From the NCBI RefSeq assembly GCF_000380045.1, contig NZ_KB904339.1:218515-282514 (forward strand): a stretch of DNA of 64,000 bases, in the 5' to 3' direction. Below the pieces are notes generated by a model. The model was not told the DNA's origin and searched no databases. It worked only from the letters and a program-made list of their open reading frames with translations. Of this stretch, positions 40,877-50,634 are shown piece after piece (positions within the stretch are counted from its first letter, which is position 1; every line of letters starts with the position of its first letter). The translations under genes and the position numbers were made by a program. Origin of the DNA: Streptococcus marimammalium DSM 18627 (GTDB lineage Bacteria > Bacillota > Bacilli > Lactobacillales > Streptococcaceae).

Positions 40877-42094
40877 TTATTTTTTAGAAAAGCTACGTTT
40901 TAAATTTTTAATAAAGCCTAAGTCATCTGTTTGAAGAATGAGACCAGAGTAGGATTTACCAATATAAATAATTAATCCGACAACAGAAGCTAGTAATATT
41001 ATTAAGGAAATAATACTTTCAGTTGTTGTTGCATAGCCATTGATTAATCTAATTGGCATAAAGAATGATGATAAAAACGGAATGTATGAACCAATTTTTA
41101 GAAGAATTTGATCATAACCTTGTTGTCCTAAAGATAATGCCCCAAAAAATCCTGTAATAACAAGATAAATAGCTGGTTGGACAGCTTTTGCAGCATCTTC
41201 AACTCGAACAATAAGAGAGCCACAAAGCGCTGCTAATATGACGTAAATAAAGATACCCAATATAACAAATAACATCATACTCCAATCAAGATGTTCAAAA
41301 ACACTAGACAGAAGTGGTTGAATACCCGCAACCATTTCCTTGGTGCCAGAAAATTGAGATAAGCCAAGAAAGCTAAGATAACCACCTAAAACATATATAC
41401 CAACGTGGGTGATAATAACACCTAAAAATCCGGTGATACGACCATAAAAATAAAGGTTTGCTGGAATACTAGAAAAGATAACCTCCATAATTTTGGTTCC
41501 TTTTTCATTGGCAATTTCTTGAGCAGTTGTGCTAGCATAGGTGATAATTATAATATACATCAGCATGACTAGGCCAAAAAATGCAATTTGTTTACCACTA
41601 TTTTCAAGTTGTGCCCCTTCTTTAATGTCTTCTTGTAATTGTGGTTCAGTTGCTAGAAGAGACATTTGTTCTTGTGATAGTTGTGCAGTCATGACATTTC
41701 TAGTTTGTTGAAAACTGGCTAGCAGTTGAGTAATAAATCCTTTGTCATAGTCAGATAATGGATTATTGCCATGATAAGTAGCTTTCAGTTGCGTTTCACT
41801 AGTGTCGACTTCTAAATAGCCTGCAATATCTTCTTTGTCAAGTGCTTTTTTTGCTTTTTTGGTATCAGAGTAATCATTACTATAATCTAGTTGACTCATA
41901 AAAGCTTTTTCAATTGTTTTATCTGTAGTAACGATTGCAACTTGGGTACCTTTCATCGCAGTACTGGCCCCGATATAACCCATAATAGATGAAAAGAAAA
42001 TAAAGATAAATGGTGATATCACCATGAAAAAGAAGGCCCAGGACTTAACTTGTCTAAAATAAGATTCTTTGGCAACTAATAATAATTGTTTCAT
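40877..42094 (-). CDS. ABC-2 type permease (NatB-like)
   Basis: A 405-residue membrane protein with one N-terminal helix (~20-40), a large extracellular domain (~45-165) and five or six C-terminal helices. This layout is that of NatB/ABC2_membrane_3 permeases, which export sodium ions, peptides or toxic compounds. TAQEIANEKGTKIMEVIFSS before the helices is the coupling-helix signature of the family. Its start overlaps the end of the ATPase gene by four bases (ATGA). The substrate cannot be read from the sequence. Confidence 0.85.
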   Translation of the reverse strand: MKQLLLVAKESYFRQVKSWAFFFMVISPFIFIFFSSIMGYIGASTAMKGTQVAIVTTDKTIEKAFMSQLDYSNDYSDTKKAKKALDKEDIAGYLEVDTSETQLKATYHGNNPLSDYDKGFITQLLASFQQTRNVMTAQLSQEQMSLLATEPQLQEDIKEGAQLENSGKQIAFFGLVMLMYIIIITYASTTAQEIANEKGTKIMEVIFSSIPANLYFYGRITGFLGVIITHVGIYVLGGYLSFLGLSQFSGTKEMVAGIQPLLSSVFEHLDWSMMLFVILGIFIYVILAALCGSLIVRVEDAAKAVQPAIYLVITGFFGALSLGQQGYDQILLKIGSYIPFLSSFFMPIRLINGYATTTESIISLIILLASVVGLIIYIGKSYSGLILQTDDLGFIKNLKRSFSKK

Positions 42095-42984
42095 AATGCA
42101 ACCCCCGATTTCATTTTAAAGATTTCATCAATTGTAGGAGCTTGTTGGTCAAATGTTGCCACATATTGACCTTTGGTAATTAGTTGGAATAATTCTTGCC
42201 CAGCTTCTTCGTCATCCAAAACTAAACGCCATGTTCCTTGATTAGTATGGTTAACAGAAACTACATGAGGTAAACCTTCTAATAGTTCTTTGTCAAGGTC
42301 ATCAGAAACGAAGAGACGTGTTTTACCAAATTGATTTCGAATAGCTTGTATACTACCATTTAAAACAAGTCGTCCCTCACTAATCATAATAAGCTCATCA
42401 CATAGTTCTTCAACATTTGTCATGACATGATCAGAAAAGATGATACTGGCACCTCGTTTTTTCTCTTCAAGAATAATCTTTTTAAGTAGTGCCGTGTTAA
42501 CTGGATCAAGTCCTGAAAAAGGTTCATCTAGGATAATGAAGTCTGGTTCATGGATTAAAGTGATAATCAATTGAATTTTTTGTTGATTTCCTTTAGAGAG
42601 ACTCTTAATTTTATCCGTTAATTTTCCTTTAACTTCTAAACGTTCCATCCACACAGGTAATTTTTTGGTAATGTCACTTACTGACATTCCTTTGAGTGTC
42701 GCCAGATAGCGTACTTGCTCAAAGACAGTTAATTTGGGCATTAGGCTTCGTTCTTCTGGCAGATAACCAATATGTTTATAATCTTTTGTTGTCAAGGGGT
42801 GATTATCCAAGTGGATACTACCCTCATAAGTTACAAAATTTAAAATAGAATGAAAAAGTGTTGTTTTTCCTGACCCGTTTTTACCAATCAAACCACAAAT
42901 GCTACCAGAAGGGATATCAAACGAGATATCTTTTAAAACCTGGTTGTCACCATAGCTTTTTGATAACTGTGAAATTGAAATCAT
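42091..42984 (-). CDS. ABC transporter ATPase (NatA-like)
   Basis: A 297-residue ATPase with Walker A GKNGSGKTT, signature LSKGNQQK and Walker B FIILDEPFSGLDP, followed by a C-terminal regulatory domain (~215-297). It pairs with the permease encoded immediately downstream. The LSKGNQQK form of the signature is typical of the NatA/DrrA export group. A consensus promoter with two operator-like repeats precedes it, so the pair is likely to be induced by a specific signal. The regulator gene is not next to it. Confidence 0.9.
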   Translation of the reverse strand: MISISQLSKSYGDNQVLKDISFDIPSGSICGLIGKNGSGKTTLFHSILNFVTYEGSIHLDNHPLTTKDYKHIGYLPEERSLMPKLTVFEQVRYLATLKGMSVSDITKKLPVWMERLEVKGKLTDKIKSLSKGNQQKIQLIITLIHEPDFIILDEPFSGLDPVNTALLKKIILEEKKRGASIIFSDHVMTNVEELCDELIMISEGRLVLNGSIQAIRNQFGKTRLFVSDDLDKELLEGLPHVVSVNHTNQGTWRLVLDDEEAGQELFQLITKGQYVATFDQQAPTIDEIFKMKSGVAL

Positions 42985-43051
42985 TTCTAATCCTCCTTAC
43001 CATCATAAAACGCACTTATTTGTCATTAAGACTACAATAATTGTACAGTTT

Positions 43052-43093
43052 ACTTTACATTAAAAGTATAGAAGACTTTACATTGCTTGTCAA
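43052..43093 (-). promoter_or_regulatory. Promoter with two operator-like repeats for the NatAB pair
   Basis: On the minus strand, TTGACA (43093-43088), a 17-base spacer and TATACT (43070-43065) form a near-perfect promoter. AATGTAAAGT occurs twice, once within the spacer (43084-43075) and once just after the -10 (43061-43052), 23 bases apart. That spacing is about two DNA turns, so a repressor could bind both on one face. Confidence 0.7.
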
Positions 43094-43525
43094 GAATTTT
43101 TTAATATTTTTAAATTATATATTTCTATTAATTTTAATTTTTGTTACCATTATTTTTAAAAATATAAAGTTATTGGATTATTTCAGTTGTAAATAGGATA
43201 CTGTTTCTATAAGGATTTGTAATCTCTTAGAATAATCGAATGTTAGTTTGCTAAGAGTTTCTTTAATCAATGAAAGTAAAAAGAATGATAACTCTCTCAA
43301 AGTTTATCTATTAGTAGAAAACTAATTTTTAAAAATTCATTATAAATAATAAGCTATTAAAATAGTCTAATTTTTCATTCCAAAAGGAAAAAGTTATATT
43401 TTATTAATTTACACAATTTAGTAATCATTACAATCATTCTTAAACTTCATTGAAACAAAATGTAGTAAAAAAAGAACAAAATCTGACAATAAGTATAGAA
43501 AAAAAAGAGATTATATGTTAATATA

Positions 43526-43556
43526 ACAATGATAAAACGCTTACAGTAATCATTGT
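43526..43556. promoter_or_regulatory. Inverted repeat around a cre-like core before the GH84 gene
   Basis: ACAATGAT (43526-43533) and ATCATTGT (43549-43556) are perfect complements. Between them lies AAAACGCTTACA, which resembles a cre half with two mismatches in the left part. It is 50 bases before the GH84 start codon. The rest of 42985-43605 has no gene beyond the NatAB promoter. Confidence 0.45.
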
Positions 43557-43605
43557 ATTATTAGATAGCAACAAAGAATGCCAATAGTATTTAAGGGAGG
43601 TAGTT

Positions 43606-46600
43606 ATGGCGTATCACAAACAAAATAAGGGTGAGAAAGAATTCCATTATTCCATACGTAAAACATCTATCGGAGTAGGATCAGTTGTTATTGGTATGTT
43701 ATTTTTTGGTTTATCACCAGTTAGCGCTTTAGCAGAACAAAATCAAGAAACAGTAGTAACGACTACTGATGTGACAGTTGACCAAGAAATAGCTTCTGAG
43801 ACTGAAACCATTGCTAAACAAGAAAACAGTCAAGTTGAAGCAGCAACTAATGTTGAGTTTGATGAAGCAGATGCTTTAGAAGCACCAATCATACCAACAA
43901 ACACTACCGATGATAATGACTCAAAAGAAGCTACATCAAATGATATCGAAGTAGCTCCTGATGGGACCATAGCCCTAGAGAATCAATATAAAGCAACACC
44001 TGATTTTTCTAAAGAAGAGATTGATAGAGCAACTACAGATCAAGCTTATCTTGAAAAAGAGTACGTGATTTACCCATCACCTCAAAAAATAACATATGGT
44101 GATGCCGTTTTACGTCTTGATCAAGGTGTTCATTTAGTGGTTGGTCAAGATGTTGATATCTACACAAGTAATCGTGCTAAAGAAATTCTTCAAGCAAATA
44201 AGATTTCCTATACTACATCAAATGTATTAGATACAAAACTACCAAATATCTTGTTGGGAATTCATGGTAAAGATACTTTAGCGAGTCAACATCAAGCATC
44301 ATTACAAATTGATTCAGAACTATTCGATAAAAACGATGCCTACTCATTAGTGATTAAAGATAAGGCTATTTCTGTTTTAGGTAAAGACACTGATTCTGTT
44401 TTTTATGGATTGACCAGTTTAAAACATATGCTAAGAGATAGCGAGTTACCAATTCTACGTGAACTTGTTATTGAAGATTATGCTGATATTAAAAACCGCA
44501 GTTTCATTGAGGGTTATTATGGAAATCCTTGGTCAAACGAAGACCGATCAGAATTGATGCGCTATGGTGGTGACCTCAAAATGACACAGTATGTCTTTGC
44601 ACCAAAAGATGACCCATATCACAACAGTAAATGGAGAGAACTCTATCCAGATGATAAACTTGAAGAGATTAAGATGTTAGCGCGTGTTGGTAATCAATCA
44701 AAAACACGTTATGTATGGACCATCCATCCCTTCATGTCAAACCCTGTTCGTTTTGATAAGGATGAACAAGGCAACTATCGTTTCTATCAAAATGATTTAG
44801 ACATCATTAAGGCTAAATTCACCCAATTATTAGATGTTGGTGTTCGTGAATTTGGAATCTTAGCTGATGACGCTCCAACTCCAATTGGAGGAGCTGAGAG
44901 CTATAATCGATTAATGGCAGATTTAACTCAATGGCTAACAGAAAAACAAGCGGATTATGCTGGATTAAGAAAAGAAATGATTTTTGTTCCTCATGAATAT
45001 TGGGGTAACGGAACAGAAGCAGAACTACGTTCTTTAAATAATGGTTTACCAGAAACATCATCGTTAACCTTGACTGGTGGACGCATCTGGGGGCAAGTAA
45101 CCAATCAGTTCCTTAATAACTTAAAAACAAACCTATCAGCAAACGGTGCCACTTATCGACCTGTTCAGCTTTGGATTAACTGGCCAACAACAGATAACTC
45201 TAAACAACATCTCATTTTAGGTGGAGGTGAGCAATTCTTACAACCTAATGTTGATCCAAGTCTTATTGCTGGGATTATGTTAAACCCAATGCAACAATCA
45301 GAACCTTCTAAAATTGCATTATTCTCAGCAGCAGAATACACATGGAAACTCTGGAAGTCAGTGGCACAAGCAAAAAGTGTTAATGATATGGCCTTTAATT
45401 TTGCTGAGAATGGCACATTTAAAGAATCACAAACCGCTAATGCCTTTAGAGAATTAGGAAAACACATGATTAACCAAAATATGGATAGTCGTGTTGTTAA
45501 ACTAGAAGAATCAATTGAATTAGCACCAAAACTCACAGCTTTCCTCACCAAATTAAAAGCTGGCGAAGATATTTCAGCACAAAGAGATGAATTGCGTCAA
45601 GAGTTCACCAAGCTAAAAACTGCTGCTGAAACATATAAAGCTAATGGCTATAGTCGTATGAAAGATCAGATTATCTACTGGTTAGATAATACTATCGATC
45701 AAATGAATGCCTTAGATAAATTGCTGACAGCTACCCAATACATTAAAACTGACAATACAACTCAACTCTGGGAAAATTATAAGTCAGGTTTAGATTTTTA
45801 TAATACCTCAAAAACTCATCGTTTTTGGTATGTTAGTGGTTATCAGAATGCAGAACTAGGTGTACAACATATTAGACCATTTATTTTGACTCTTCTAGAT
45901 GAATTATCAAAAGAAGTCGAAAATTCTTTAGATCCTAGTCAAGTGCAACAATCGTTTATTACAAATCGAGCGATTGCTAGTGGCGATATCAACAGTATTT
46001 TAGATGGTGATTTATCTACGAAAATTCTTAGTACCACACCAAATAGTATTGCTGTTGGTGATTATGTAGGTCTTGAATTTAGTAAAGCTCAAGCAATCAA
46101 TTCTCTTATCTTTGCGATGGGAACAAAAGAAAATCTGCGTGATACCTTTAGTCAAGCTAAAGTAGAGTACCTTAATGAAGCAGATGAATGGGTTCAAATT
46201 GAAAAAGAAGGACTTGTTGGTAATGAGGCTCTTATCCAATTGGAAGGTCTAGATATCACTGCAAAAGCAGTACGCTTAATCGCCACTGCCGCTAAAGGGA
46301 ATACATGGTTAGGTGTTCGTGAAATTGCTATTAATCGACCATTAGAAGCTAATAAAAATAGTAGTGATTTAGAATTAACAGTTAGCCACAGTAATAATCT
46401 TATCTATAAGATTGGTAGAAATCAAAATAATATTTTAGATAACGATCCAAACACTGAAGCAATGCTAGCCAATGCTAATAATCAAGATAACACACCTCAA
46501 GGTGCTTGGGTTCAAGTAGAAATTGAAAACCCAACAAAAATCACTAAAGTGACAATTACTCAAGGTCAAGGTGATAAGATTGATAAAGGGATTATTGAGT

Positions 46601-49080
46601 ATTCTGATGATCTTGTGACCTGGCATAAGCTAAGAGATGTTAATGGTGAGAGAAAACTTGAAATTAACACTGAAATTATTGCAAAAGCTGTCCGTATCAC
46701 TAATAATCAGACTATGAACAAGTGGTGGCGTATTTCGCAATTTATGTTAGACACTCACTCAGGGACTCTTGACTATACTGATACTAATGTTGAGTCATTA
46801 AAAGATAGCAAAACTTATGTAGAAGACAACCAATACAAGCTAATCCTTGAAGGTTCTCATCAGCTAGCATCTGGTGATTATGTTGGTCTACGTTTAGAAC
46901 GTCTTCATGAATTGCAAGACTTTAACTTAGAAACATCTAGTGGAGTAGCGATTAATACACCATTAAGTCTACTTTATTCACCAAATAATGTTGAGTGGTT
47001 TAGTAAAGATCAAATCGCAGATCACAATCTAGTCAGATACCTTCGTCTCGTCAACCAAACAAATGAGACACAATCACTTGAAGATTACCACTTGATTTTA
47101 GAAACTGTTGAAGTTCTACCTAATAGCTTGGAGTCTACCACAATGGGAATTAATAGCTATTATGGGGCAAATGATGTTCGCAATATCAACAACTTATCAG
47201 ATCTTTTTGATGGCAAACTAGGTCGCCATGTTGAGTTTAGCGATTTCCAAAGACGTGACGGTGAAGTTGTCATTAAGCTCGGAACAACAAGAAATATTAA
47301 AACGATAAGAGGTTACATTCAAGACGGTACTCAAAATTACTTGCGTGATGGTAAAATTCAAGTTAGTGTAGATGGTACTAACTGGGTTGATGTGGTAACG
47401 GTCGGTGATGGTGTTATAAATGCTACTCGTGATAATTCACTTGATGATGGTTGGACACATGATTCAGAAAATCCTGGAAATCGTTTTATCGAAGGAACTC
47501 TTTCAGCACCTGTGGAAGCTAATTATTTAAGAATTCTTTTTACAGCTGATTACCTTCAACGTTTCATGGCATTTACTGAGCTTGTAATAAACGATGGTGA
47601 ATTTGTTAAGACAGTTAATGATCCAACGGTTGAAACGAAAAATCTTGAAACAAGAGATTCATTAGCTAATCATATTGTTGATGGTAAAATTTTAACGACA
47701 TATCATTTAGACAAAGCAGCTGGTAAATTAGACTACCATCTTTCTGAAAATACAGATCATAATCATATCACTATTTTGTCAACAGCGACTTCTGAAACAC
47801 CAATAAGATTACGTGCTAGAGTTGCTGAAAATAGTGAAAACCATGATCGAGATGTGACTAGCCGTTGGATAAGTTTGGGTAATCTGCAATCGAGTTTTGC
47901 TAAGGTGACGCTTCCAAGTAGTGTTAAACATCTTCTTGATTTGGAGTTAACATGGGATAATTATCCTATCGAAATCTATGAAGTGAAAACATACTATGAT
48001 GATATTTCTAATGATCATCTTGTCCAAAATGGGAAGGGAGTCTTTGTAGAAGAATTACCAGAATTTATGGGTATACTGGAGGAAAAGGTTCCAGATAGAG
48101 CACCAAGTTATGAATTGCCAGAGTCAGACTTCGTTCCTGAAACTAAAGTGCCAGACAGAGCACCAAGTTATGAATTGCCAGAGTCAGACTTCGTTCCTGA
48201 AACAAAAGTTCCAGACACAGCACCAAGTTATGAGTTGCCAGAGTCAGATTTTGTTCCAGAAACAAAAGTGCCAGATACAGCACCAAATCATGAGTTACCA
48301 GAATTCGTGGGTAAATTAGAAGAAAAAATTCCAAATGCTTTCCCAAGCTATGAATTGCCAGAGACAGATTTTGTCCCAGAAACTAAAATCCCAGAAACAG
48401 CTCCTACAGTTGAAGATTTGCCAAGTATTGTTTTTGAAACAGGAAAAGGGACAAATCATCAATTAGAAGAAGTGACCTTCTTAGAAGAAGCAAAAGAAAT
48501 TGTTGATTTGAAATCAAGAGTTCGTATTCAGCTTGAAAAGGGTGAGCTTTCTCTAATCACAGGTGCTAATGTGGCGCATAAAGAAACCTTGGACAAAGAA
48601 ACACCTCAAGTTCTTAAAGGATTAGACTATGATCTTTATGATATTGAATTGATAGATGATTTTGGTCAAGTTATTGCTCCACTAAAAAATAGTCTTGTCA
48701 TTTTACCAATAGATGCTGGTAAAGAAGTTTCTCAAGTTATTTATTTACCAAATAGTGATAAAGCTGAAGAGTTAGAGTTTACACCAACATCATTTATCGA
48801 TGAAAAAGGAAAAACTCAGTTTGCAATTGCCTTTGTGGCTAAGCATTTTAGTAATTATGGAGTGGTTTATAAAACTCTTCAAAATACAAAAGCACCATCA
48901 TCTGAAAAAGATGCTACCAATGAGCAAACCAATCAAATGTCTTATGGTTCTTCTTCTGACACTAAAAAAGAATTACCAAAAACAGGCGATTCTAATATGA
49001 CAAGTGTTGTAGGAGGTTTAGCTTTATTATCAGCTCTAAGCTTGTATGGATATGGTAAAAATAAAAGAGAAATCGACTAA
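43606..49080 (+). CDS. YSIRK/LPXTG-anchored GH84 beta-N-acetylglucosaminidase
   Basis: A 1824-residue surface glycosidase. YSIRK lies at 15-19, with cleavage near 45. Residues ~150-290 are a GH20b-like N-domain (YVIYPSPQKITYG), and ~295-600 the GH84 catalytic barrel: NRSFIEGYYGNPWS opens it and Asp421-Asp422 (GILADDAPTP) are the catalytic pair. A helical domain follows, then at least three F5/8-type (CBM32-like) galactose/GlcNAc-binding domains between ~780 and 1310. ELPESDF repeats span ~1495-1605, then a domain shared with the 2632-residue protein (~1631-1765) and LPKTG at 1790-1794. GH84 enzymes remove beta-GlcNAc from host glycoproteins; some were named hyaluronidases by mistake. The ribosome site AAGGGAGG is strong. 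Confidence 0.9.
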   Translation: MAYHKQNKGEKEFHYSIRKTSIGVGSVVIGMLFFGLSPVSALAEQNQETVVTTTDVTVDQEIASETETIAKQENSQVEAATNVEFDEADALEAPIIPTNTTDDNDSKEATSNDIEVAPDGTIALENQYKATPDFSKEEIDRATTDQAYLEKEYVIYPSPQKITYGDAVLRLDQGVHLVVGQDVDIYTSNRAKEILQANKISYTTSNVLDTKLPNILLGIHGKDTLASQHQASLQIDSELFDKNDAYSLVIKDKAISVLGKDTDSVFYGLTSLKHMLRDSELPILRELVIEDYADIKNRSFIEGYYGNPWSNEDRSELMRYGGDLKMTQYVFAPKDDPYHNSKWRELYPDDKLEEIKMLARVGNQSKTRYVWTIHPFMSNPVRFDKDEQGNYRFYQNDLDIIKAKFTQLLDVGVREFGILADDAPTPIGGAESYNRLMADLTQWLTEKQADYAGLRKEMIFVPHEYWGNGTEAELRSLNNGLPETSSLTLTGGRIWGQVTNQFLNNLKTNLSANGATYRPVQLWINWPTTDNSKQHLILGGGEQFLQPNVDPSLIAGIMLNPMQQSEPSKIALFSAAEYTWKLWKSVAQAKSVNDMAFNFAENGTFKESQTANAFRELGKHMINQNMDSRVVKLEESIELAPKLTAFLTKLKAGEDISAQRDELRQEFTKLKTAAETYKANGYSRMKDQIIYWLDNTIDQMNALDKLLTATQYIKTDNTTQLWENYKSGLDFYNTSKTHRFWYVSGYQNAELGVQHIRPFILTLLDELSKEVENSLDPSQVQQSFITNRAIASGDINSILDGDLSTKILSTTPNSIAVGDYVGLEFSKAQAINSLIFAMGTKENLRDTFSQAKVEYLNEADEWVQIEKEGLVGNEALIQLEGLDITAKAVRLIATAAKGNTWLGVREIAINRPLEANKNSSDLELTVSHSNNLIYKIGRNQNNILDNDPNTEAMLANANNQDNTPQGAWVQVEIENPTKITKVTITQGQGDKIDKGIIEYSDDLVTWHKLRDVNGERKLEINTEIIAKAVRITNNQTMNKWWRISQFMLDTHSGTLDYTDTNVESLKDSKTYVEDNQYKLILEGSHQLASGDYVGLRLERLHELQDFNLETSSGVAINTPLSLLYSPNNVEWFSKDQIADHNLVRYLRLVNQTNETQSLEDYHLILETVEVLPNSLESTTMGINSYYGANDVRNINNLSDLFDGKLGRHVEFSDFQRRDGEVVIKLGTTRNIKTIRGYIQDGTQNYLRDGKIQVSVDGTNWVDVVTVGDGVINATRDNSLDDGWTHDSENPGNRFIEGTLSAPVEANYLRILFTADYLQRFMAFTELVINDGEFVKTVNDPTVETKNLETRDSLANHIVDGKILTTYHLDKAAGKLDYHLSENTDHNHITILSTATSETPIRLRARVAENSENHDRDVTSRWISLGNLQSSFAKVTLPSSVKHLLDLELTWDNYPIEIYEVKTYYDDISNDHLVQNGKGVFVEELPEFMGILEEKVPDRAPSYELPESDFVPETKVPDRAPSYELPESDFVPETKVPDTAPSYELPESDFVPETKVPDTAPNHELPEFVGKLEEKIPNAFPSYELPETDFVPETKIPETAPTVEDLPSIVFETGKGTNHQLEEVTFLEEAKEIVDLKSRVRIQLEKGELSLITGANVAHKETLDKETPQVLKGLDYDLYDIELIDDFGQVIAPLKNSLVILPIDAGKEVSQVIYLPNSDKAEELEFTPTSFIDEKGKTQFAIAFVAKHFSNYGVVYKTLQNTKAPSSEKDATNEQTNQMSYGSSSDTKKELPKTGDSNMTSVVGGLALLSALSLYGYGKNKREID
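48089..48400 (+). repeat. 60-bp tandem repeats encoding ELPESDFVPET units
   Basis: Five units with a period of exactly 60 bases encode PDxAPSYELPESDFVPETKV. The fourth is altered (NHELPEFVGKLEEKI). The first three are almost identical in DNA, so copy number is likely to vary between strains. They sit before the shared C-terminal domain and probably extend the enzyme through the wall. Confidence 0.85.
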
Positions 49081-49124
49081 TTTTTAACAAAGGACAATAG
49101 TTGATTTAGCTTTATTAAAAAATT

Positions 49125-49163
49125 CTAAAAAGAGGGAATACTTTATTTCCTCTTTTTAGTTTA
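49125..49163 (+). terminator. Terminator after the GH84 gene; description of 49164-49487
   Basis: CTAAAAAGAGG pairs with CCTCTTTTTAG (11 bp or more). The region 49164-49487 holds no ordinary gene. A 12-codon frame at 49404-49442 (MLLIIPPILFAI) after AGGAAG might be a leader peptide for the downstream dehydrogenase gene, but support is weak. Confidence 0.7.
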
Positions 49164-49487
49164 TATCACATAAAATAGAAATATTAATTTTTAAAAAAAA
49201 TTAAAAATAACTTTATTAAAGTAAAATAAACTAAAAGTGATTGTTTTTTTTATTTTTTATCTATATAATCATAATTAAGGATAATGTACTTTTAATTTTG
49301 GTCCTGTTTTTTGATGTTAGAAAACTAATATTACTACAAAAGAATATAATATTACTGTTAAATTCATCATAAAGAAGCAAAGAGGACAAAGGAAGATATA
49401 ATAATGCTGTTGATTATACCACCTATATTATTCGCTATATAAAAAAGAGGCAAGTTTGTAAAAAATGAATTCATAAGGAGATTAAAA

Positions 49488-50492
49488 ATGAGACTGATTT
49501 TATTTAATGCTAGAGAAGATGAAAAAGTAGCTCTGGAAACCTACCAAAAGTTGCATCCAGAAATTGAATTAGACATCTACACAGAATCGATTGATGAAAA
49601 TACCATGTCTTTTATTACAAAAGGTTATGACGGCTTAATTGCCTCACAGGTCAAAGCTATCCCAGAAAAAGCTTATCATTTAATGAAAAAATCTGGGATT
49701 AAGGTATTTGCTACTAGATCAGCAGGATTTGATATGTATAATTTAAAATTATTAAAAAAATTAGGCATTCGATTTACTAGAGTACCTTTTTATTCGCCTT
49801 TTGCTATAGCTGAATTTGCTTTTACCAGTGCTATGTACTTTTCGCGTGATTTTGATATTATTCAAAATAATGCTCAAAAAGGAGATTTCCGTTGGCAAGA
49901 TTCTATTACAAGTACTGAAATCCATCAAAAAACTGTTGGAATTGTTGGAACCGGAAATATTGGACGAATTGCTGCTGAATTATTTAAAGCAATGGGTGCA
50001 ACAGTATTAGGATTTGATCTTTATCCAAATAAAGAATTAGAGAGTGTTTTAACTTATGTTTCGAGTGTAGAAGAATTGGTTAAAAAATCAGATATAATCT
50101 CACTCCATGCACCAGCAACTGAGGAAAATTATCACTTATTTGATGTTGAGTTGTTTAAACTTGCTAAGAAAAACCTAATTTTGATTAATGCAGCTCGTGG
50201 AAGTTTAATTGATACAAAAGCTCTTTTAGATGCTCTTGATAATAATCAAATACGCGCTGCAGCAATTGATACTTATGAATACGAAGGACCGTTTGTTAAT
50301 CAAATTGTGTCATTAGATGATATTGATGACAAAGTTTTCTTAAGGCTGCTTAAACATCCAAAAGTTCTTTATTCCCCGCATGTAGCTTTTCATACACACA
50401 CAGCTATTGAAAACTTAGTACATATCGCTATTGATGGGGCAAAAAGAATTATTCTTGGTGAAGAAGTTGAAGAAGAAGTTAAGCTAGACTAG
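49488..50492 (+). CDS. D-2-hydroxyacid dehydrogenase (D-lactate dehydrogenase-like)
   Basis: A 334-residue cytosolic oxidoreductase of the D-LDH/HicDH group. GTGNIGR binds NAD, and FDLYP after it has the acidic residue that favours NAD over NADP. The catalytic Arg is in NAARGSLID, the Glu in DTYEYEGPF, and the His in SPHVAFHT. It would reduce pyruvate or a branched 2-oxoacid to the D-hydroxyacid. The family does not separate these by sequence at this level. Streptococci mainly make L-lactate, so a role in D-hydroxyacid or amino-acid metabolism is possible. The ribosome site is AAGGAG and a strong terminator follows. Confidence 0.87.
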   Translation: MRLILFNAREDEKVALETYQKLHPEIELDIYTESIDENTMSFITKGYDGLIASQVKAIPEKAYHLMKKSGIKVFATRSAGFDMYNLKLLKKLGIRFTRVPFYSPFAIAEFAFTSAMYFSRDFDIIQNNAQKGDFRWQDSITSTEIHQKTVGIVGTGNIGRIAAELFKAMGATVLGFDLYPNKELESVLTYVSSVEELVKKSDIISLHAPATEENYHLFDVELFKLAKKNLILINAARGSLIDTKALLDALDNNQIRAAAIDTYEYEGPFVNQIVSLDDIDDKVFLRLLKHPKVLYSPHVAFHTHTAIENLVHIAIDGAKRIILGEEVEEEVKLD

Positions 50493-50511
50493 TATCAAAA
50501 ACTACCATTAT

Positions 50512-50544
50512 AATCACTATCACGTAGGTGGTAGTGATTTTTTC
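50512..50544 (+). terminator. Terminator after the dehydrogenase gene
   Basis: A 12-bp stem (50512-50523 with 50528-50539, one G-U pair), GTAG loop and TTTTTTC, 20 bases after the stop codon. Confidence 0.85.
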
Positions 50545-50577
50545 TTACCAAATGTGTCAATTAGCAGATGCGATAAA

Positions 50578-50606
50578 ATGACAAAAAAAAAGAAGTAGGA
50601 TATAAT
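50578..50606 (+). promoter_or_regulatory. Promoter of the DUF2254 gene
   Basis: ATGACA (50578-50583), a 17-base spacer and consensus TATAAT (50601-50606), 29 bases before the start codon. Confidence 0.65.
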
Positions 50607-50634
50607 GAGAAAAGATTATTTTGAGGAGTTTTAA

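Noticed and set aside
48110..48346. Overlapping 67-69 codon frames on both strands in the ELPESDF repeats
   Set aside because: They are out-of-frame reads of a 60-bp tandem repeat, which naturally gives long repetitive frames on all strands.
48089..48400. CRISPR-like regular spacing
   Set aside because: The 60-base periodic units are contiguous coding repeats without unique spacers, and no cas genes are present.
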